From the NCBI RefSeq assembly GCF_013403915.1, contig NZ_JABFDI010000014.1:1-64000 (forward strand): a stretch of 64,000 nt of DNA, in the 5' to 3' direction. The stretch comes from Winogradskyella pacifica. GTDB lineage: Bacteria > Bacteroidota > Bacteroidia > Flavobacteriales > Flavobacteriaceae. The notes below the pieces were generated by a model, which saw only the letters and a list, made by a program, of their open reading frames with translations, was not told the origin of the DNA and searched no databases. Position 1 is the stretch's first letter. Each line of letters opens with the position of its first letter. Shown here in pieces: positions 26,385 through 35,245 of the stretch. The translations under genes and the position numbers were made by a program.

Positions 26385-26684
26385 ATGATTCTTACGACCA
26401 CTAATTCTATAGAAAACCATAATATCATAGATTATTTAGGTATTGTAACAGGTGTTGCCATAAACAAGCAAGCTATTGCCATGGGTTTTAGTATGTCTAA
26501 ATATTACAATAAACTACAAGTTAGTATTGAGACTGTAAAAGAAGAAGCGTTTCAAACGTTACAAGATAACGCAGCTAAGCTTAATGCAAATGCCGTTGTG
26601 GGTATTAAAGTAGAAATTGAGTTAACAACCTCTAATTATGCAATGGTTTCTGTAACAGGAACTGCAGTAAAAGTTGCCGTTTAA
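26385..26684 (+). CDS. YbjQ/UPF0145-family protein
   Basis: A 99-residue protein with the family pattern (ILTTTNSIENHNIIDYLGIVTG, then LNANAVVGIKVEIELT and a VSVTGTAVKV end). YbjQ-type proteins form pentameric barrels and were annotated as heavy-metal binding, but the cysteine pair of some members is absent here and the role is unknown. Its stop overlaps the next gene's ATG by one base (TAATG). Confidence 0.83.
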   Translation: MILTTTNSIENHNIIDYLGIVTGVAINKQAIAMGFSMSKYYNKLQVSIETVKEEAFQTLQDNAAKLNANAVVGIKVEIELTTSNYAMVSVTGTAVKVAV

Positions 26685-26920
26685 TGAAGACAAGTACAAA
26701 AGCTGGCATATACGTTTTTTTAATATTTGCCGTTATTTATGTGATGATCAGATTTAGTATTCAAGCTATTTTTGTAGATATTAATCAAATGGTATTAGCA
26801 GTATTATCTGCTGTATTCACCATTATTTTAACTCCCCAAAGACGGGTTGTAAAAAAGCAATCTGGAGACGAAATTCAGTTAAAATGGTTATTTATGAAAA
26901 GAGTATTTACCTTAAAATAA
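26684..26920 (+). CDS. Small two-helix membrane protein
   Basis: A 78-residue protein with two hydrophobic segments (about 7-27 and 32-52) and a basic tail containing a few charged residues (KKQSGDEIQLKW). I do not recognise a family. It is translationally coupled to the YbjQ-like gene before it and ends nine bases before the secreted DUF2807 gene, so it belongs to this small operon. Coupling and tight spacing make it likely to be a real gene. Confidence 0.65.
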   Translation: MKTSTKAGIYVFLIFAVIYVMIRFSIQAIFVDINQMVLAVLSAVFTIILTPQRRVVKKQSGDEIQLKWLFMKRVFTLK

Positions 26921-26929
26921 GGATGTTTT

Positions 26930-27601
26930 ATGAAAAAGATAGGTTTAGTATTAACGTTAATTTGTACGTTATTTATTAATGCTCAAGATGGCATTGAAAA
27001 ACAAGTTGGTGAATTTTCAACCGTAAAGGTGTTTGATTTAATTCATCTTAAAATGATGGCTTCTGATGAAAATAAAGTCGTCATTTCAGGTAAAAACAGA
27101 AATGATGTTGAAGTTGTTAATAACAACGGAAAACTTAAAATACGCATGAATCTTAGAGAAAGCTACGATGGTGACGATACGGTTGTATTACTTTATTTCA
27201 CCAAGGTTGATGAAATAGATGCTAACGAGGGTGCAAAAGTGACAGTAAAGGAAACTATAAAGCAATACGAAATAGATTTAAGAGTACAAGAAGGAGCAGA
27301 GATTACGGCCGATTTAGAAACAACTTATGCTAATTTTAGAGCCGTTACAGGAGGTATTATTAATACAATCGGAAGTTCTAAAAATCAAGATATTTCAATT
27401 TATACTGGTGGCGTTTTTAATGGTGAAGATTTTATTACCGAAAAGACAGACGTTAGTATTAACGCAGCTGGAGAAGCTTATGTCCATGCTACAGAATCTG
27501 CCAATGCTAGAATTAAAGCAGGTGGAAATGTCTATATTTATGGCAAACCAAAACAAGTTGAAGAACGTACAATTCTTGGTGGTAAAATAAAACGTATGTA
27601 A
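26930..27601 (+). CDS. DUF2807-family (GIN/head-domain) secreted protein
   Basis: A 223-residue protein with a signal peptide (MKKIGLVLTLICTLFINAQ) and repeated short beta-strands of the DUF2807 auto-transporter adhesin-like head domain (FSTVKVFDLIHLKM, VVISGKN, VEVVNNNGKLKI, then repeated VTVKETI, ITADLE, GGIINTIG, AGEAYVHA). It resembles a right-handed beta-helix. The function is unknown, and the family is abundant in Bacteroidota. Last of the rnr-downstream gene group. Confidence 0.82.
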   Translation: MKKIGLVLTLICTLFINAQDGIEKQVGEFSTVKVFDLIHLKMMASDENKVVISGKNRNDVEVVNNNGKLKIRMNLRESYDGDDTVVLLYFTKVDEIDANEGAKVTVKETIKQYEIDLRVQEGAEITADLETTYANFRAVTGGIINTIGSSKNQDISIYTGGVFNGEDFITEKTDVSINAAGEAYVHATESANARIKAGGNVYIYGKPKQVEERTILGGKIKRM

Positions 27602-27617
27602 GTTCCGTTGAGTTTCT

Positions 27618-27625
27618 TACATTTG
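27618..27625 (+). promoter_or_regulatory. -7 promoter box for the LysE-type exporter
   Basis: TACATTTG fits TAnnTTTG, 20 bases before the ATG at 27645. Confidence 0.55.
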
Positions 27626-27644
27626 TGTAAACCGCAAGTTTTAC

Positions 27645-28328
27645 ATGTTAGACGATATCTTAACAGCCATTCCCTTTGGAATAATTTTAGCCTTTACTAT
27701 TGGACCAGTTTTTTTTGTACTATTAGAAACTAGTGTAACCAAAGGCATTACTAGTGCCATTATATTTGATTTAGGTGTAATTTTCGCTGATATTGTTTTT
27801 ATCTTAGTTATTTTTAAAAGCACAGATACACTTTTAGAAAAAATAAAAGACGATCCAAAATTATTGGTCTTTGGTGGTACTTTATTGATTATTTACGGAT
27901 TAATCAGTTTTATAAAAACCTCTAAATCGTTCCGATCTATTGTAAGAGAACATCATAGAATAGAGCTTCCTAAAAAGGATTATGGTAAGCTTTTTGTAAA
28001 AGGATTTCTACTTAATTTTATCAATATTGGTGTACTATTAGGCTGGTTAGGGTTTATAGTGATTGGAACTTCTATTACAACCTCTGAAAACGGCGTAGCT
28101 ATCTTTATTATAACCATGTTAATAGCTTATTTTTTAACAGATCTGGTTAAAATAGCAGCTGCAAAACGACTTAAAAGTAAACTGACTCCACGACGAATTT
28201 TTAAGACCAAAAAAATTGTAGCCTTGGTTATTTTAGTTTTTGGGATTATTCTATTAAGTCAAGGTTTATTCCCGGATCTTTATGAAAAGGGGATAGAACA
28301 GATAGAGCTTGTTAATCCTATAGATTAA
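27645..28328 (+). CDS. LysE-family amino-acid exporter
   Basis: A 227-residue inner-membrane protein with six predicted helices and the family's N-terminal AFTIGPVFFVLLETSVTKG signature (about 18-36). LysE/RhtB-type proteins export amino acids such as lysine, threonine or homoserine lactone precursors. The substrate is not readable. It has its own -7 box and ends about 85 bases before the channel-like gene. Confidence 0.87.
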   Translation: MLDDILTAIPFGIILAFTIGPVFFVLLETSVTKGITSAIIFDLGVIFADIVFILVIFKSTDTLLEKIKDDPKLLVFGGTLLIIYGLISFIKTSKSFRSIVREHHRIELPKKDYGKLFVKGFLLNFINIGVLLGWLGFIVIGTSITTSENGVAIFIITMLIAYFLTDLVKIAAAKRLKSKLTPRRIFKTKKIVALVILVFGIILLSQGLFPDLYEKGIEQIELVNPID

Positions 28329-28434
28329 GCATTTCTATAATTTTTATTGACGTATAAAGTACGTACTGAAGTTATTTTATAATATTATTAGTAAATTCAA
28401 CGCCATTGTATTTATGTTTAAAATAAGTTATAGA

Positions 28435-30216
28435 ATGACATATAGACTACTACTAGTATTTTTTTTTATTTCCTTTTTTAGCATTAACGCTCAAACTACT
28501 AACACTACTGCTGAACTAAAAGAAATAGCTTTTTCAGAACTAATAAATGAATTAACCAACGGTAAAGATTCTATATTTTCTCTTAAAAATGCTATCGTTA
28601 AATTTGATAAAACAAAGAGTGAAAGGTATAGCTTATATGAATACAGATTTAAAGGGAAAAAGTATCCTACTGATACCATTCATATCTATAAAACTGTAAA
28701 TTTTGATAATGTACGTTTTGAAAATAATACAAGTCCTTTAAATAATTATGGATTTGTTAATTTTAGCTTTCATAAACCTATTCAATTTACTAACACTTCA
28801 AATGTCATATTTTTCCATTGTAAGTTTAACGATACATTTACTCGAAATAGTTCTGTTGCTACGGATTCCAATATTTATAATTTATTTTGGTTACATAATT
28901 GTGTGTTTAACGCAGAGGTAGATATCTTGGATTTGGGAGAAAAAGGTGAATTTAATATTGATATAACCTATTGTACCTTTAATTATTCTGGCACTGATGA
29001 TTATAGCTCTACTTTTAGAACACCTTTACTTCGAATAAGTATTTCGAAGGGTTCCGCATTTGGTTTCAATAAAAATATTATCAATTATAGTAATGCAACA
29101 TTTAGTATACAAAGCTTTAATACTAAAGAAGTGTATTTTTCAAGGAATGAAATCCATTCTAAATTTTGGAATTACTTATTTCTTACTAATTCTGAATTTT
29201 TATCATTTATTAATAATACTATTAATACAGATTTACTTTTCGGTATTGACAAAATACAAGCTGAATATGAAATGCAATGGCCTATAACAAAGAATAAAAT
29301 AATACCTGCTCATTATATATTTGCCAATAGTGAAAGCTTAAGTAGTATGAACAATAAAAAATATGATTCACTTTATACTAACACTAGAGTTACAGATGAA
29401 TCGTATTATAAAAATGAATTGACTCTACTTAGTAAATTTCATTCTTATTTTAAAGATTTTCACGACAGACAGTCGGCAAACGATGTATACATCAAAATAA
29501 AGCAGTTAGAAACGGAGCGATTAGAACATCTTTATGAAGATGATAAATCATTTACAACCTACTTTGAAATGATTGTCAATCGGTTTTTGGAACGCTTTTC
29601 AGATTATGGAACAAGTCCTTCCAAAATAGTCATATCTTCCTTTAAAATTATTTTAATTTTTGCTTTTTTATTTCTGTTTTCAACTAATTCTTGGAATAAA
29701 ATTAACCTCAATAGATATAATAAAGGCATCACACAATCCATCAATTATTTTACAACAGATGCTACTATTATTAAAGCGTATGAGATAGATGAGAATAAAA
29801 TCCTTCAAAATTCTAATACAAAATCAGCATTAGTAACTAATAGAAATCACGTACCAAAAGTATTTTCATTTTTTTCGTTGTTATTTATAAATACTCAAAC
29901 GAAACTAATTGAAATTAAATTATCGTTTTGGAACTATCTTAACGTTGTAAAAATTAGCTGGCATGAGTTATCATCATTCAAAAGAGTGGTTTATAGTTTT
30001 TTAATAGGAGTCCTAATGCTTGGGTATTTACTCATAAAGGTACTATCTATCTTATTTAATGCGCTAACACTTAGTATTAATTCGTTTACAACCCTAGGTT
30101 TTGGGGAAATTCCTATTAAAGGAATCGGTCGGTATTTAGCGATAGTAGAAGGCTTTATTGGTTGGATATTTCTAACCTTATTCAGTGTGACTTTAATCTC
30201 TCAAATATTAAGTTAG
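28435..30216 (+). CDS. Secreted beta-helix domain fused to a two-helix channel-like pore
   Basis: A 593-residue protein in two parts. After a signal-like helix (MTYRLLLVFFFISFFSINAQ) comes a region of about 330 residues rich in N, F and short strands (VNFDNVRFENNT, SNVIFFHCKFND, FWLHNCVFNAEVD, IDITYCTFNYSG), resembling pentapeptide or right-handed beta-helix repeats. One membrane segment follows (about 400-420, then a cytosolic stretch), another lies near 515-540, and the C-terminus has SFTTLGFGEIP, like the K+-channel selectivity filter (TxxTVGYGD), then a final helix. This is the ion-channel Ion_trans_2 layout. I chose the ATG at 28435, the earlier in-frame one (28414) adding seven residues. 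The filter reads GFG, a known K+-channel variant, so selectivity is uncertain. Confidence 0.75.
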   Translation: MTYRLLLVFFFISFFSINAQTTNTTAELKEIAFSELINELTNGKDSIFSLKNAIVKFDKTKSERYSLYEYRFKGKKYPTDTIHIYKTVNFDNVRFENNTSPLNNYGFVNFSFHKPIQFTNTSNVIFFHCKFNDTFTRNSSVATDSNIYNLFWLHNCVFNAEVDILDLGEKGEFNIDITYCTFNYSGTDDYSSTFRTPLLRISISKGSAFGFNKNIINYSNATFSIQSFNTKEVYFSRNEIHSKFWNYLFLTNSEFLSFINNTINTDLLFGIDKIQAEYEMQWPITKNKIIPAHYIFANSESLSSMNNKKYDSLYTNTRVTDESYYKNELTLLSKFHSYFKDFHDRQSANDVYIKIKQLETERLEHLYEDDKSFTTYFEMIVNRFLERFSDYGTSPSKIVISSFKIILIFAFLFLFSTNSWNKINLNRYNKGITQSINYFTTDATIIKAYEIDENKILQNSNTKSALVTNRNHVPKVFSFFSLLFINTQTKLIEIKLSFWNYLNVVKISWHELSSFKRVVYSFLIGVLMLGYLLIKVLSILFNALTLSINSFTTLGFGEIPIKGIGRYLAIVEGFIGWIFLTLFSVTLISQILS

Positions 30217-30321
30217 ATTAGTAAAACACCTTATAGAAGTTGAAGATTTTTTGAAGTTACTAAAGCGATAAGTTTCAAATCTTGTAACCATTAATCTAAA
30301 ATTTCTTAAAATTTAAAAAAT

Positions 30322-30355
30322 AAAAAAAGCCTCTAAGAGAACTTAGAAGCTTTTT
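30322..30355 (-). terminator. Terminator of tRNA-Cys
   Basis: AAAAAAAGC-CTCTAAG and CTTAGA-AGCTTTTT form a near-perfect stem-loop directly beyond the 3' end of the minus-strand tRNA, ending in a T-run on that strand. Confidence 0.8.
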
Positions 30356-30356
30356 G

Positions 30357-30427
30357 AGGTGTCGAGCGGATTCGAACCGCTGTAGATGGTGTTGCAGACC
30401 ACTGCCTAGCCACTCGGCCACGACACC
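30357..30427 (-). tRNA. tRNA-Cys (anticodon GCA)
   Basis: The cloverleaf has acceptor GGTGTCG/CGACACC, D-arm GCCGAG...GGC, anticodon stem GTGGT/ACCAT with loop CTGCAAC (anticodon GCA), T-arm GCGG-TTCGAAT-CCGC and discriminator U73, the identity base of tRNA-Cys. CCA is not encoded. A perfect -7 box lies about 57 bases upstream (30484-30491) and a terminator follows. Confidence 0.95.
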
Positions 30428-30431
30428 CTTT

Positions 30432-30451
30432 ATTCCTTTAAAAAAAGGAAT
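30432..30451. repeat. Tetraloop palindrome ATTCCTTT-aaaa-AAAGGAAT
   Basis: An 8-bp perfect stem just upstream of tRNA-Cys (5' side on the minus strand), followed by CTCATC as in the 48242 copy. It lies within the tRNA's likely leader. Confidence 0.8.
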
Positions 30452-30483
30452 CTCATCAATTTAAACTTAATTTAACGAGAGCG

Positions 30484-30491
30484 CAAATATA
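30484..30491 (-). promoter_or_regulatory. -7 promoter box for tRNA-Cys
   Basis: On the minus strand this reads TATATTTG (perfect TAnnTTTG), about 57 bases before the tRNA 5' end. Confidence 0.6.
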
Positions 30492-30521
30492 AAAATTATA
30501 TACGTTATACCCTAAATAGCT

Positions 30522-30884
30522 TTACTTTTTTCGCTTTTGAGTCATTTTTATCGTAACCATCTCAACATCACCACCAATTGGCGGATTAATTTTACTAACT
30601 GCAACTGTAGCTTTAGTAATTAAGGCTTCTTCAATAAAAACACGATTCAAAATACGCTTGGCAACCGTTTCTAAAAGCTTAGAAGGTTTTGCCATTTCTT
30701 CTCTAACTATTTTATTTAGCAACACATAATCTACAGTATCACTCAATTCATCAGATGCTGCTGAGGTTTGTAAATTAGCCTTAACTTCAATATCTACTTT
30801 GTAATCACTACCAATAGCTGTTTCTTCTTTTAAACAGCCGTGATTAGCAAAGACTCTTATATTTTCAACTTTTATTATTCCCAT
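30522..30884 (-). CDS. folB: Dihydroneopterin aldolase
   Basis: A 120-residue FolB, which cleaves 7,8-dihydroneopterin in folate synthesis. Seen: IKVENIRVFANHGCLKEETAIGSDYKVDIEV with conserved residues near the start, a SDTVDYVLLNKIVREEM segment (DY..L) and LLETVAKRIL, with the catalytic basic residues towards the C-terminus. No other folate gene is adjacent, so it is a stand-alone gene. Its ATG is at 30884. Confidence 0.93.
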   Translation of the reverse strand: MGIIKVENIRVFANHGCLKEETAIGSDYKVDIEVKANLQTSAASDELSDTVDYVLLNKIVREEMAKPSKLLETVAKRILNRVFIEEALITKATVAVSKINPPIGGDVEMVTIKMTQKRKK

Positions 30885-31214
30885 ATAGCAAAAATAATAT
30901 AAAAGATATTAGAGCGCTTGCTTTTAGAACCAAGAACAAAGATTAAATTGTAGCTAATTGATAATTAGATATGTATTATTTAAAAATTGTATTAAGCGTC
31001 TTTAAAACCTGACCAATTAGTTTCTCGATAAACCTGAATTACTTTATATTAATTTGATTGTTAAATATTGGTCACTGAGCGAAGTCGAAGTGACATTTAC
31101 AATAATTATGTAAAAAGATAAAACTCAAATAAAAACCGAATTAGCATCAGTTACCACTAATAAGTCTTGTCTCTTGGTTCTCGATTCTTACAGCGAAGCG
31201 ATCTTTACGCTTTT
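30885..31214. other. Intergenic region with a dispersed palindrome
   Basis: This 330-base gap has no credible gene. It holds GTCACT...AGTGAC (31071-31094) and a stretch reading TTGGTTCTCGATTC with AAGCGATC-type sequence near 31170-31200, resembling low-complexity spacer DNA. I see no promoter for the neighbouring genes within it. Confidence 0.5.
31071..31094. repeat. Dispersed palindrome GTCACT-n12-AGTGAC
   Basis: A 24-base sequence whose ends are perfect inverted repeats (GTCACT/AGTGAC) around GAGCGAAGTCGA. I recall near-identical 'CACTGAGCG.AGTCGAAGTG' units scattered between genes in Bacteroidota. No function is assigned. Confidence 0.6.
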
Positions 31215-31415
31215 CTAACTCGTAAACAAATCAAAAATGTTACTAATAGCACTAGTTTTAGCTTTATAAAACTCAGTATACGTACACTTTTTACAAGTAA
31301 CTGATGTAAATTTTTTATTTTGAATATCAAAGATTTTAGAAAACGTACCACCAGTGGCTCGCATTTGGTCAACAGTATAGGTGTTATTATTGCATTTCGG
31401 ACATTTATAGTTCAT
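31215..31415 (-). CDS. Small zinc-ribbon protein
   Basis: A 66-residue protein with two CxxC knuckles (YKCPKCNNN at the start and VTCKKCTYTEFY about 40), the zinc-ribbon arrangement of the small nucleic-acid-binding zinc-finger (DUF2082) proteins. A hydrophobic-polar tail follows. No partner is evident. The role is unknown, but the cysteine spacing makes it a genuine small gene. Confidence 0.75.
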   Translation of the reverse strand: MNYKCPKCNNNTYTVDQMRATGGTFSKIFDIQNKKFTSVTCKKCTYTEFYKAKTSAISNIFDLFTS

Positions 31416-31534
31416 TTTAGTCTTCGGTTATTGATTCATACTATCAGACTAAAAAAGTAAATAAATGTTACAATTTGTTTAATTTTACCACCCGGAATAA
31501 TGATGTTGAGAATTGTAGCTGTATAAGGATTTCA

Positions 31535-31570
31535 CCTAACAGCTAATACCTAACAGCTAACACCTAAAAC
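31535..31570 (+). repeat. Short tandem repeat abutting the glnS start
   Basis: Two and a half 14-base units of CCTAACAGCTAAYA end at the base before the glnS ATG (units 31535-31548 and 31549-31562, then CCTAAAAC). The ribosome-binding region of glnS is therefore made of repeat sequence. Confidence 0.85.
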
Positions 31571-33580
31571 ATGTCAGAAGAAAAAAAAGCACTCAATTTT
31601 ATTGAGCATATTATAGAAGAAGATTTGGCTAATGGTTTATCAAAAGATAAGCTTCGCTTTCGTTTTCCACCAGAGCCAAATGGGTATTTACACATTGGTC
31701 ATACCAAAGCTATTGGTATTAGTTTCGGATTGGGTGAAACGTATAATGCGCCTGTCAACTTAAGATTCGACGATACAAATCCTGCAAAAGAAGAGCAGGA
31801 GTATGTAGATGCTATAAAAAAAGATATTGCTTGGTTAGGTTACCAATGGGCGAATGAATTGTATTCGTCTGATTATTTTCAGAAGTTGTATGATTGGGCA
31901 GTTCAAATGATAAAAGATGGTAAAGCCTATGTCGATAGCCAAACGTCTGAAGAAATAGCACAACAAAAAGGAACTCCTACGCAAGTAGGAACAAATAGTC
32001 CGTATAGAAGTCGTAGTGTTGAAGAGAATTTAGATTTATTCAAACGTATGAAAGCTGGAGAATTCCCAGCTGGTACACATATTCTGCGTGCTAAAATTGA
32101 TATGGAAAGTCCAAATATGCTCATGCGAGATCCTATGATGTATCGTATTATGCATACCGAACACCACAGAACAGGTAACGATTGGTGTATTTACCCGATG
32201 TACGATTGGACACATGGCGAAAGTGATTACATCGAACAAGTGTCACACAGTTTATGTTCTTTAGAGTTTAAACCACATAGAGAGCTTTATAATTGGTTTA
32301 GAGATCATATATACGACTATGCTAAGGAAGCGTTGCCAATGCCTCCAAAACAACGCGAATTTGCACGATTAAACCTAAGTTATACCATAATGAGCAAGCG
32401 TAAGTTATTACGTTTGGTTGAAGAAGGAATTGTTTCTGGTTGGGATGATCCACGTATGCCTACGATTTCTGGCTTACGTCGTCGTGGTTATACACCAAAT
32501 TCCATTAGAAAGTTTATTGATAAAGTAGGAGTTGCTAAACGCGAAAACGTCATTGATGTATCACTTTTAGAATTCTGTATTCGTGAAGATTTAAACAAAT
32601 CTGCGAATCGTGTGATGGCCGTTTTAGATCCAGTAAAAGTGGTGATTACTAATTATCCTGAAGATAAAGAAGAATGGTTAGAAGCTGAAAACAATCAGGA
32701 AGATGATTCTGCAGGCTTTAGAAAAGTACCTTTTTCTAGAGAAATTTATATCGAAAAAGAGGATTTTAAAGAGGAAGCAGGAGCTAAGTTTTTTAGATTA
32801 CAACTTGGAGGCGAAGTCCGCTTAAAAAATGCCTATATCATTAAAGCCAATAGTATTGTAAAAGACGACAATGGAGAGATAACAGAAATCCATTGTACTT
32901 ATGATGAAGACACCTCTAAAAAAGTAAAGGGAACTTTGCATTGGGTGTCTATAAAACATGCAATAACTGCAGAAATTAGAGAGTACGATCGTTTGTTTAT
33001 GCACGAATCTCCAGATAGCGATAAGGACAAAGATTTTATGGAATATGTAAACCCGAAATCTTTAACATTAAAAACAGGTTATTTAGAACCTAGTTTGGCA
33101 GATGTTGAAGTAGGGGAGCAGTTTCAATTTCAACGTTTAGGTTATTTTAATGTCGATGATGATTCTACAGCTGAAAAATTAGTATTTAATAAAACAGTTG
33201 GATTAAGAGATAGTTGGGCAAAGCAAAAACCAAAACCTCAGGCTAATGAAAATCAAAACAAACCAAAGCCGAATCTGCAAAAACGTTCTGCTATAAGTGT
33301 TATTCAACAATTAGGGAAGAAATACACCAATTTAGCTGAAGAAAAACAACTAAAAGCTAAAGCTGAAATAGAAGTGCTTGCTAAAGATGTTAGTTATGAT
33401 GAATTAGAGCCTTTATTTGGCACAGCTGTAAAAAAAGCAGGTACACGTATCGCAACTTTAATTGCGTTGAAAGTGATGCTTAAAAATGGCTTAGAAAGAA
33501 ATGATGCTATTAACGAGTTTATTGAGAAGGCTAAAGCCGATAAGAATGAGGTTTTAGTTGCTGAGGCTTCAGATATTTAA
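31571..33580 (+). CDS. glnS: Glutaminyl-tRNA synthetase with C-terminal extension
   Basis: A 669-residue class I synthetase that charges tRNA-Gln. Seen: the HIGH motif (PNGYLHIGHTKAIG, about 34-47), the KMSKS-type loop (YTIMSKRKL, about 270) and the beta-barrel anticodon-binding domains to about residue 550. It is about 110 residues longer than the usual E. coli-sized enzyme. The extra part is a Pro/Lys/Asn-rich linker (KQKPKPQANENQNKPKPN) followed by a compact helical domain (about 580-660). YqeY-like C-terminal tails are known on some bacterial GlnRS, and this may be one, but I cannot confirm it. A tandem repeat directly precedes the ATG. Confidence 0.92.
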   Translation: MSEEKKALNFIEHIIEEDLANGLSKDKLRFRFPPEPNGYLHIGHTKAIGISFGLGETYNAPVNLRFDDTNPAKEEQEYVDAIKKDIAWLGYQWANELYSSDYFQKLYDWAVQMIKDGKAYVDSQTSEEIAQQKGTPTQVGTNSPYRSRSVEENLDLFKRMKAGEFPAGTHILRAKIDMESPNMLMRDPMMYRIMHTEHHRTGNDWCIYPMYDWTHGESDYIEQVSHSLCSLEFKPHRELYNWFRDHIYDYAKEALPMPPKQREFARLNLSYTIMSKRKLLRLVEEGIVSGWDDPRMPTISGLRRRGYTPNSIRKFIDKVGVAKRENVIDVSLLEFCIREDLNKSANRVMAVLDPVKVVITNYPEDKEEWLEAENNQEDDSAGFRKVPFSREIYIEKEDFKEEAGAKFFRLQLGGEVRLKNAYIIKANSIVKDDNGEITEIHCTYDEDTSKKVKGTLHWVSIKHAITAEIREYDRLFMHESPDSDKDKDFMEYVNPKSLTLKTGYLEPSLADVEVGEQFQFQRLGYFNVDDDSTAEKLVFNKTVGLRDSWAKQKPKPQANENQNKPKPNLQKRSAISVIQQLGKKYTNLAEEKQLKAKAEIEVLAKDVSYDELEPLFGTAVKKAGTRIATLIALKVMLKNGLERNDAINEFIEKAKADKNEVLVAEASDI

Positions 33581-33607
33581 TATTTATATTTTCTTATTAT
33601 TTTAATG

Positions 33608-33646
33608 TACCTACAAGGTTTTCAAATCCTTGTAGGTATTTTTTTA
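33608..33646 (+). terminator. Terminator of glnS
   Basis: TACCTACAAGG and CCTTGTAGGTA form an 11-bp perfect stem (loop TTTTCAAAT) followed by a run of eight T's. Its ACCT..AAGGTTTT layout resembles the palindromes at 3984 and 38641. Confidence 0.9.
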
Positions 33647-33701
33647 AAAAAATTAAATAATTTAAAGTAGTTTAGGGTGTCTAAATTTCAAATTCAAATA
33701 C

Positions 33702-35168
33702 ATGAAAAAAATTACGCTCATTCTAACGTTTCTTCTTATTGGAAATACCGTTTTTTGTCAGACTATTACTGGCAAAATTGTAGATATTGATAATAATCCT
33801 ATTCCTTATGTTACACTTCAGATTGGTCCAAATTATGGAGTTATAACTAATGAGGAGGGTGTTTTTACACTAGAAACGGATAATTTTTCAGACTCGGATA
33901 ACGTTTCAATTTCATGTTTGGGGTATAAATCATTAGAATTTCAACTTTCAACATTTACAAAACCAACATATGTTTTAGAAGATTCTATAAGTGAGCTTTC
34001 AGAAGTTTTTATTACAAACAAACTTTTGTCTATTGAAGAAATTTTGGAAAATGTGAGAGCAAATATCTCAAAAAACTATCCTGTAAATGATAATCAAAGG
34101 ATTTTTATGAGAGAAAGCAGCAATTTTAATATTAAAGATTTCGACTTTGAAGTTTCAAAATCTTCCAATTTCAACAGAGCAACAATTAAAGACATTAATA
34201 AAAACTTTGAGACCATGAGTCAACTGATGGTCAATAATAATTCTAAGTTTTATGAAGATACACTATTAGACCTATTGCATATTGCAGATAGTACACAGAG
34301 TCAGATTATAAAAGCAACTAAATTAGTGAATATTGAAAAAGATTTATCCACCGATGCGGTGAATGGTAAATTAATTAAAAGTGTACTTAATGTGTTAGAT
34401 TCTTCGGCAACCTACAAATTAAAAACAAGCATATTTACTATTGAAGATTCACTTAAAGTGGGGAAAATTATAAAGGAAGATTCTGATTCTAAAAAAGGAA
34501 AGACCACTGTAATTAATAATAAGGTATCTAGGATTATTAGAAACAATTCACTGGTAGAAAACTCAAATTTAGATTTTATATTCGAAGATAAAGGCTACGA
34601 GTATTCAATTGACGGAATCAGTTATCTCAACGATGAAGCAACTTACAGCATTAGCTTTAATCCCACAAAACGTTCAGCTAAATACACAGGTAAAATGTAT
34701 GTAAACACGTCCGATTTTGCTGTTGTAAAGCTAGAATATGAATTTGCTGAAAATAGAACGGGTTCTAAAATGAATCTTAAATTTTTAGCAGGCTTTAAGT
34801 TCGAAGAAAATGCGTATCGTTCTACAGTGATTTTTAAAAAGAATGAAAATGCTGTTTATGACTTATATTTTATCAGTCAAGAAAATGGAAACTATGTTTA
34901 TATCAACCGTTCGCTTAAATTTATTAGAAACAATACCGCTGAACATACCGATAAACAACAGTTAAAATTAAAGTTTATGATTGAACAAGATTATATAGCT
35001 AAAAGTGAATTATTCTTTATAAATAAAGGATCATTGCAAGGTGATTCAGCTTTTAAAATTACTAATGAATATCCAATAAGTTATATATCAAAATATGATT
35101 CTTCTATTTGGAAAGATTATAGTGTTCTTAGCCCTGTACAAGAAATTATAAATTATCAAACGAACTAA
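33702..35168 (+). CDS. CarboxypepD-regulatory-like secreted protein
   Basis: A 488-residue secreted protein: signal peptide (MKKITLILTFLLIGNTVFCQ), a CarboxypepD_reg-like domain (about 20-105; TGKIVDIDNNPIPYVTLQIG) and a long domain of unknown function ending in beta-rich sequence (about 120-488). I see no outer-membrane barrel, so it may be a periplasmic or surface-exposed relative of the TonB-receptor regulators. No catalytic motif is evident. It is followed by a small gene and a terminator. Confidence 0.75.
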   Translation: MKKITLILTFLLIGNTVFCQTITGKIVDIDNNPIPYVTLQIGPNYGVITNEEGVFTLETDNFSDSDNVSISCLGYKSLEFQLSTFTKPTYVLEDSISELSEVFITNKLLSIEEILENVRANISKNYPVNDNQRIFMRESSNFNIKDFDFEVSKSSNFNRATIKDINKNFETMSQLMVNNNSKFYEDTLLDLLHIADSTQSQIIKATKLVNIEKDLSTDAVNGKLIKSVLNVLDSSATYKLKTSIFTIEDSLKVGKIIKEDSDSKKGKTTVINNKVSRIIRNNSLVENSNLDFIFEDKGYEYSIDGISYLNDEATYSISFNPTKRSAKYTGKMYVNTSDFAVVKLEYEFAENRTGSKMNLKFLAGFKFEENAYRSTVIFKKNENAVYDLYFISQENGNYVYINRSLKFIRNNTAEHTDKQQLKLKFMIEQDYIAKSELFFINKGSLQGDSAFKITNEYPISYISKYDSSIWKDYSVLSPVQEIINYQTN

Positions 35169-35245
35169 TAAAGCTTGAGGTTTTAACAATTATTTGAGAT
35201 AGACTGAATTTATAAAGACCTAACTTGAGATAAATAATGTTAATT

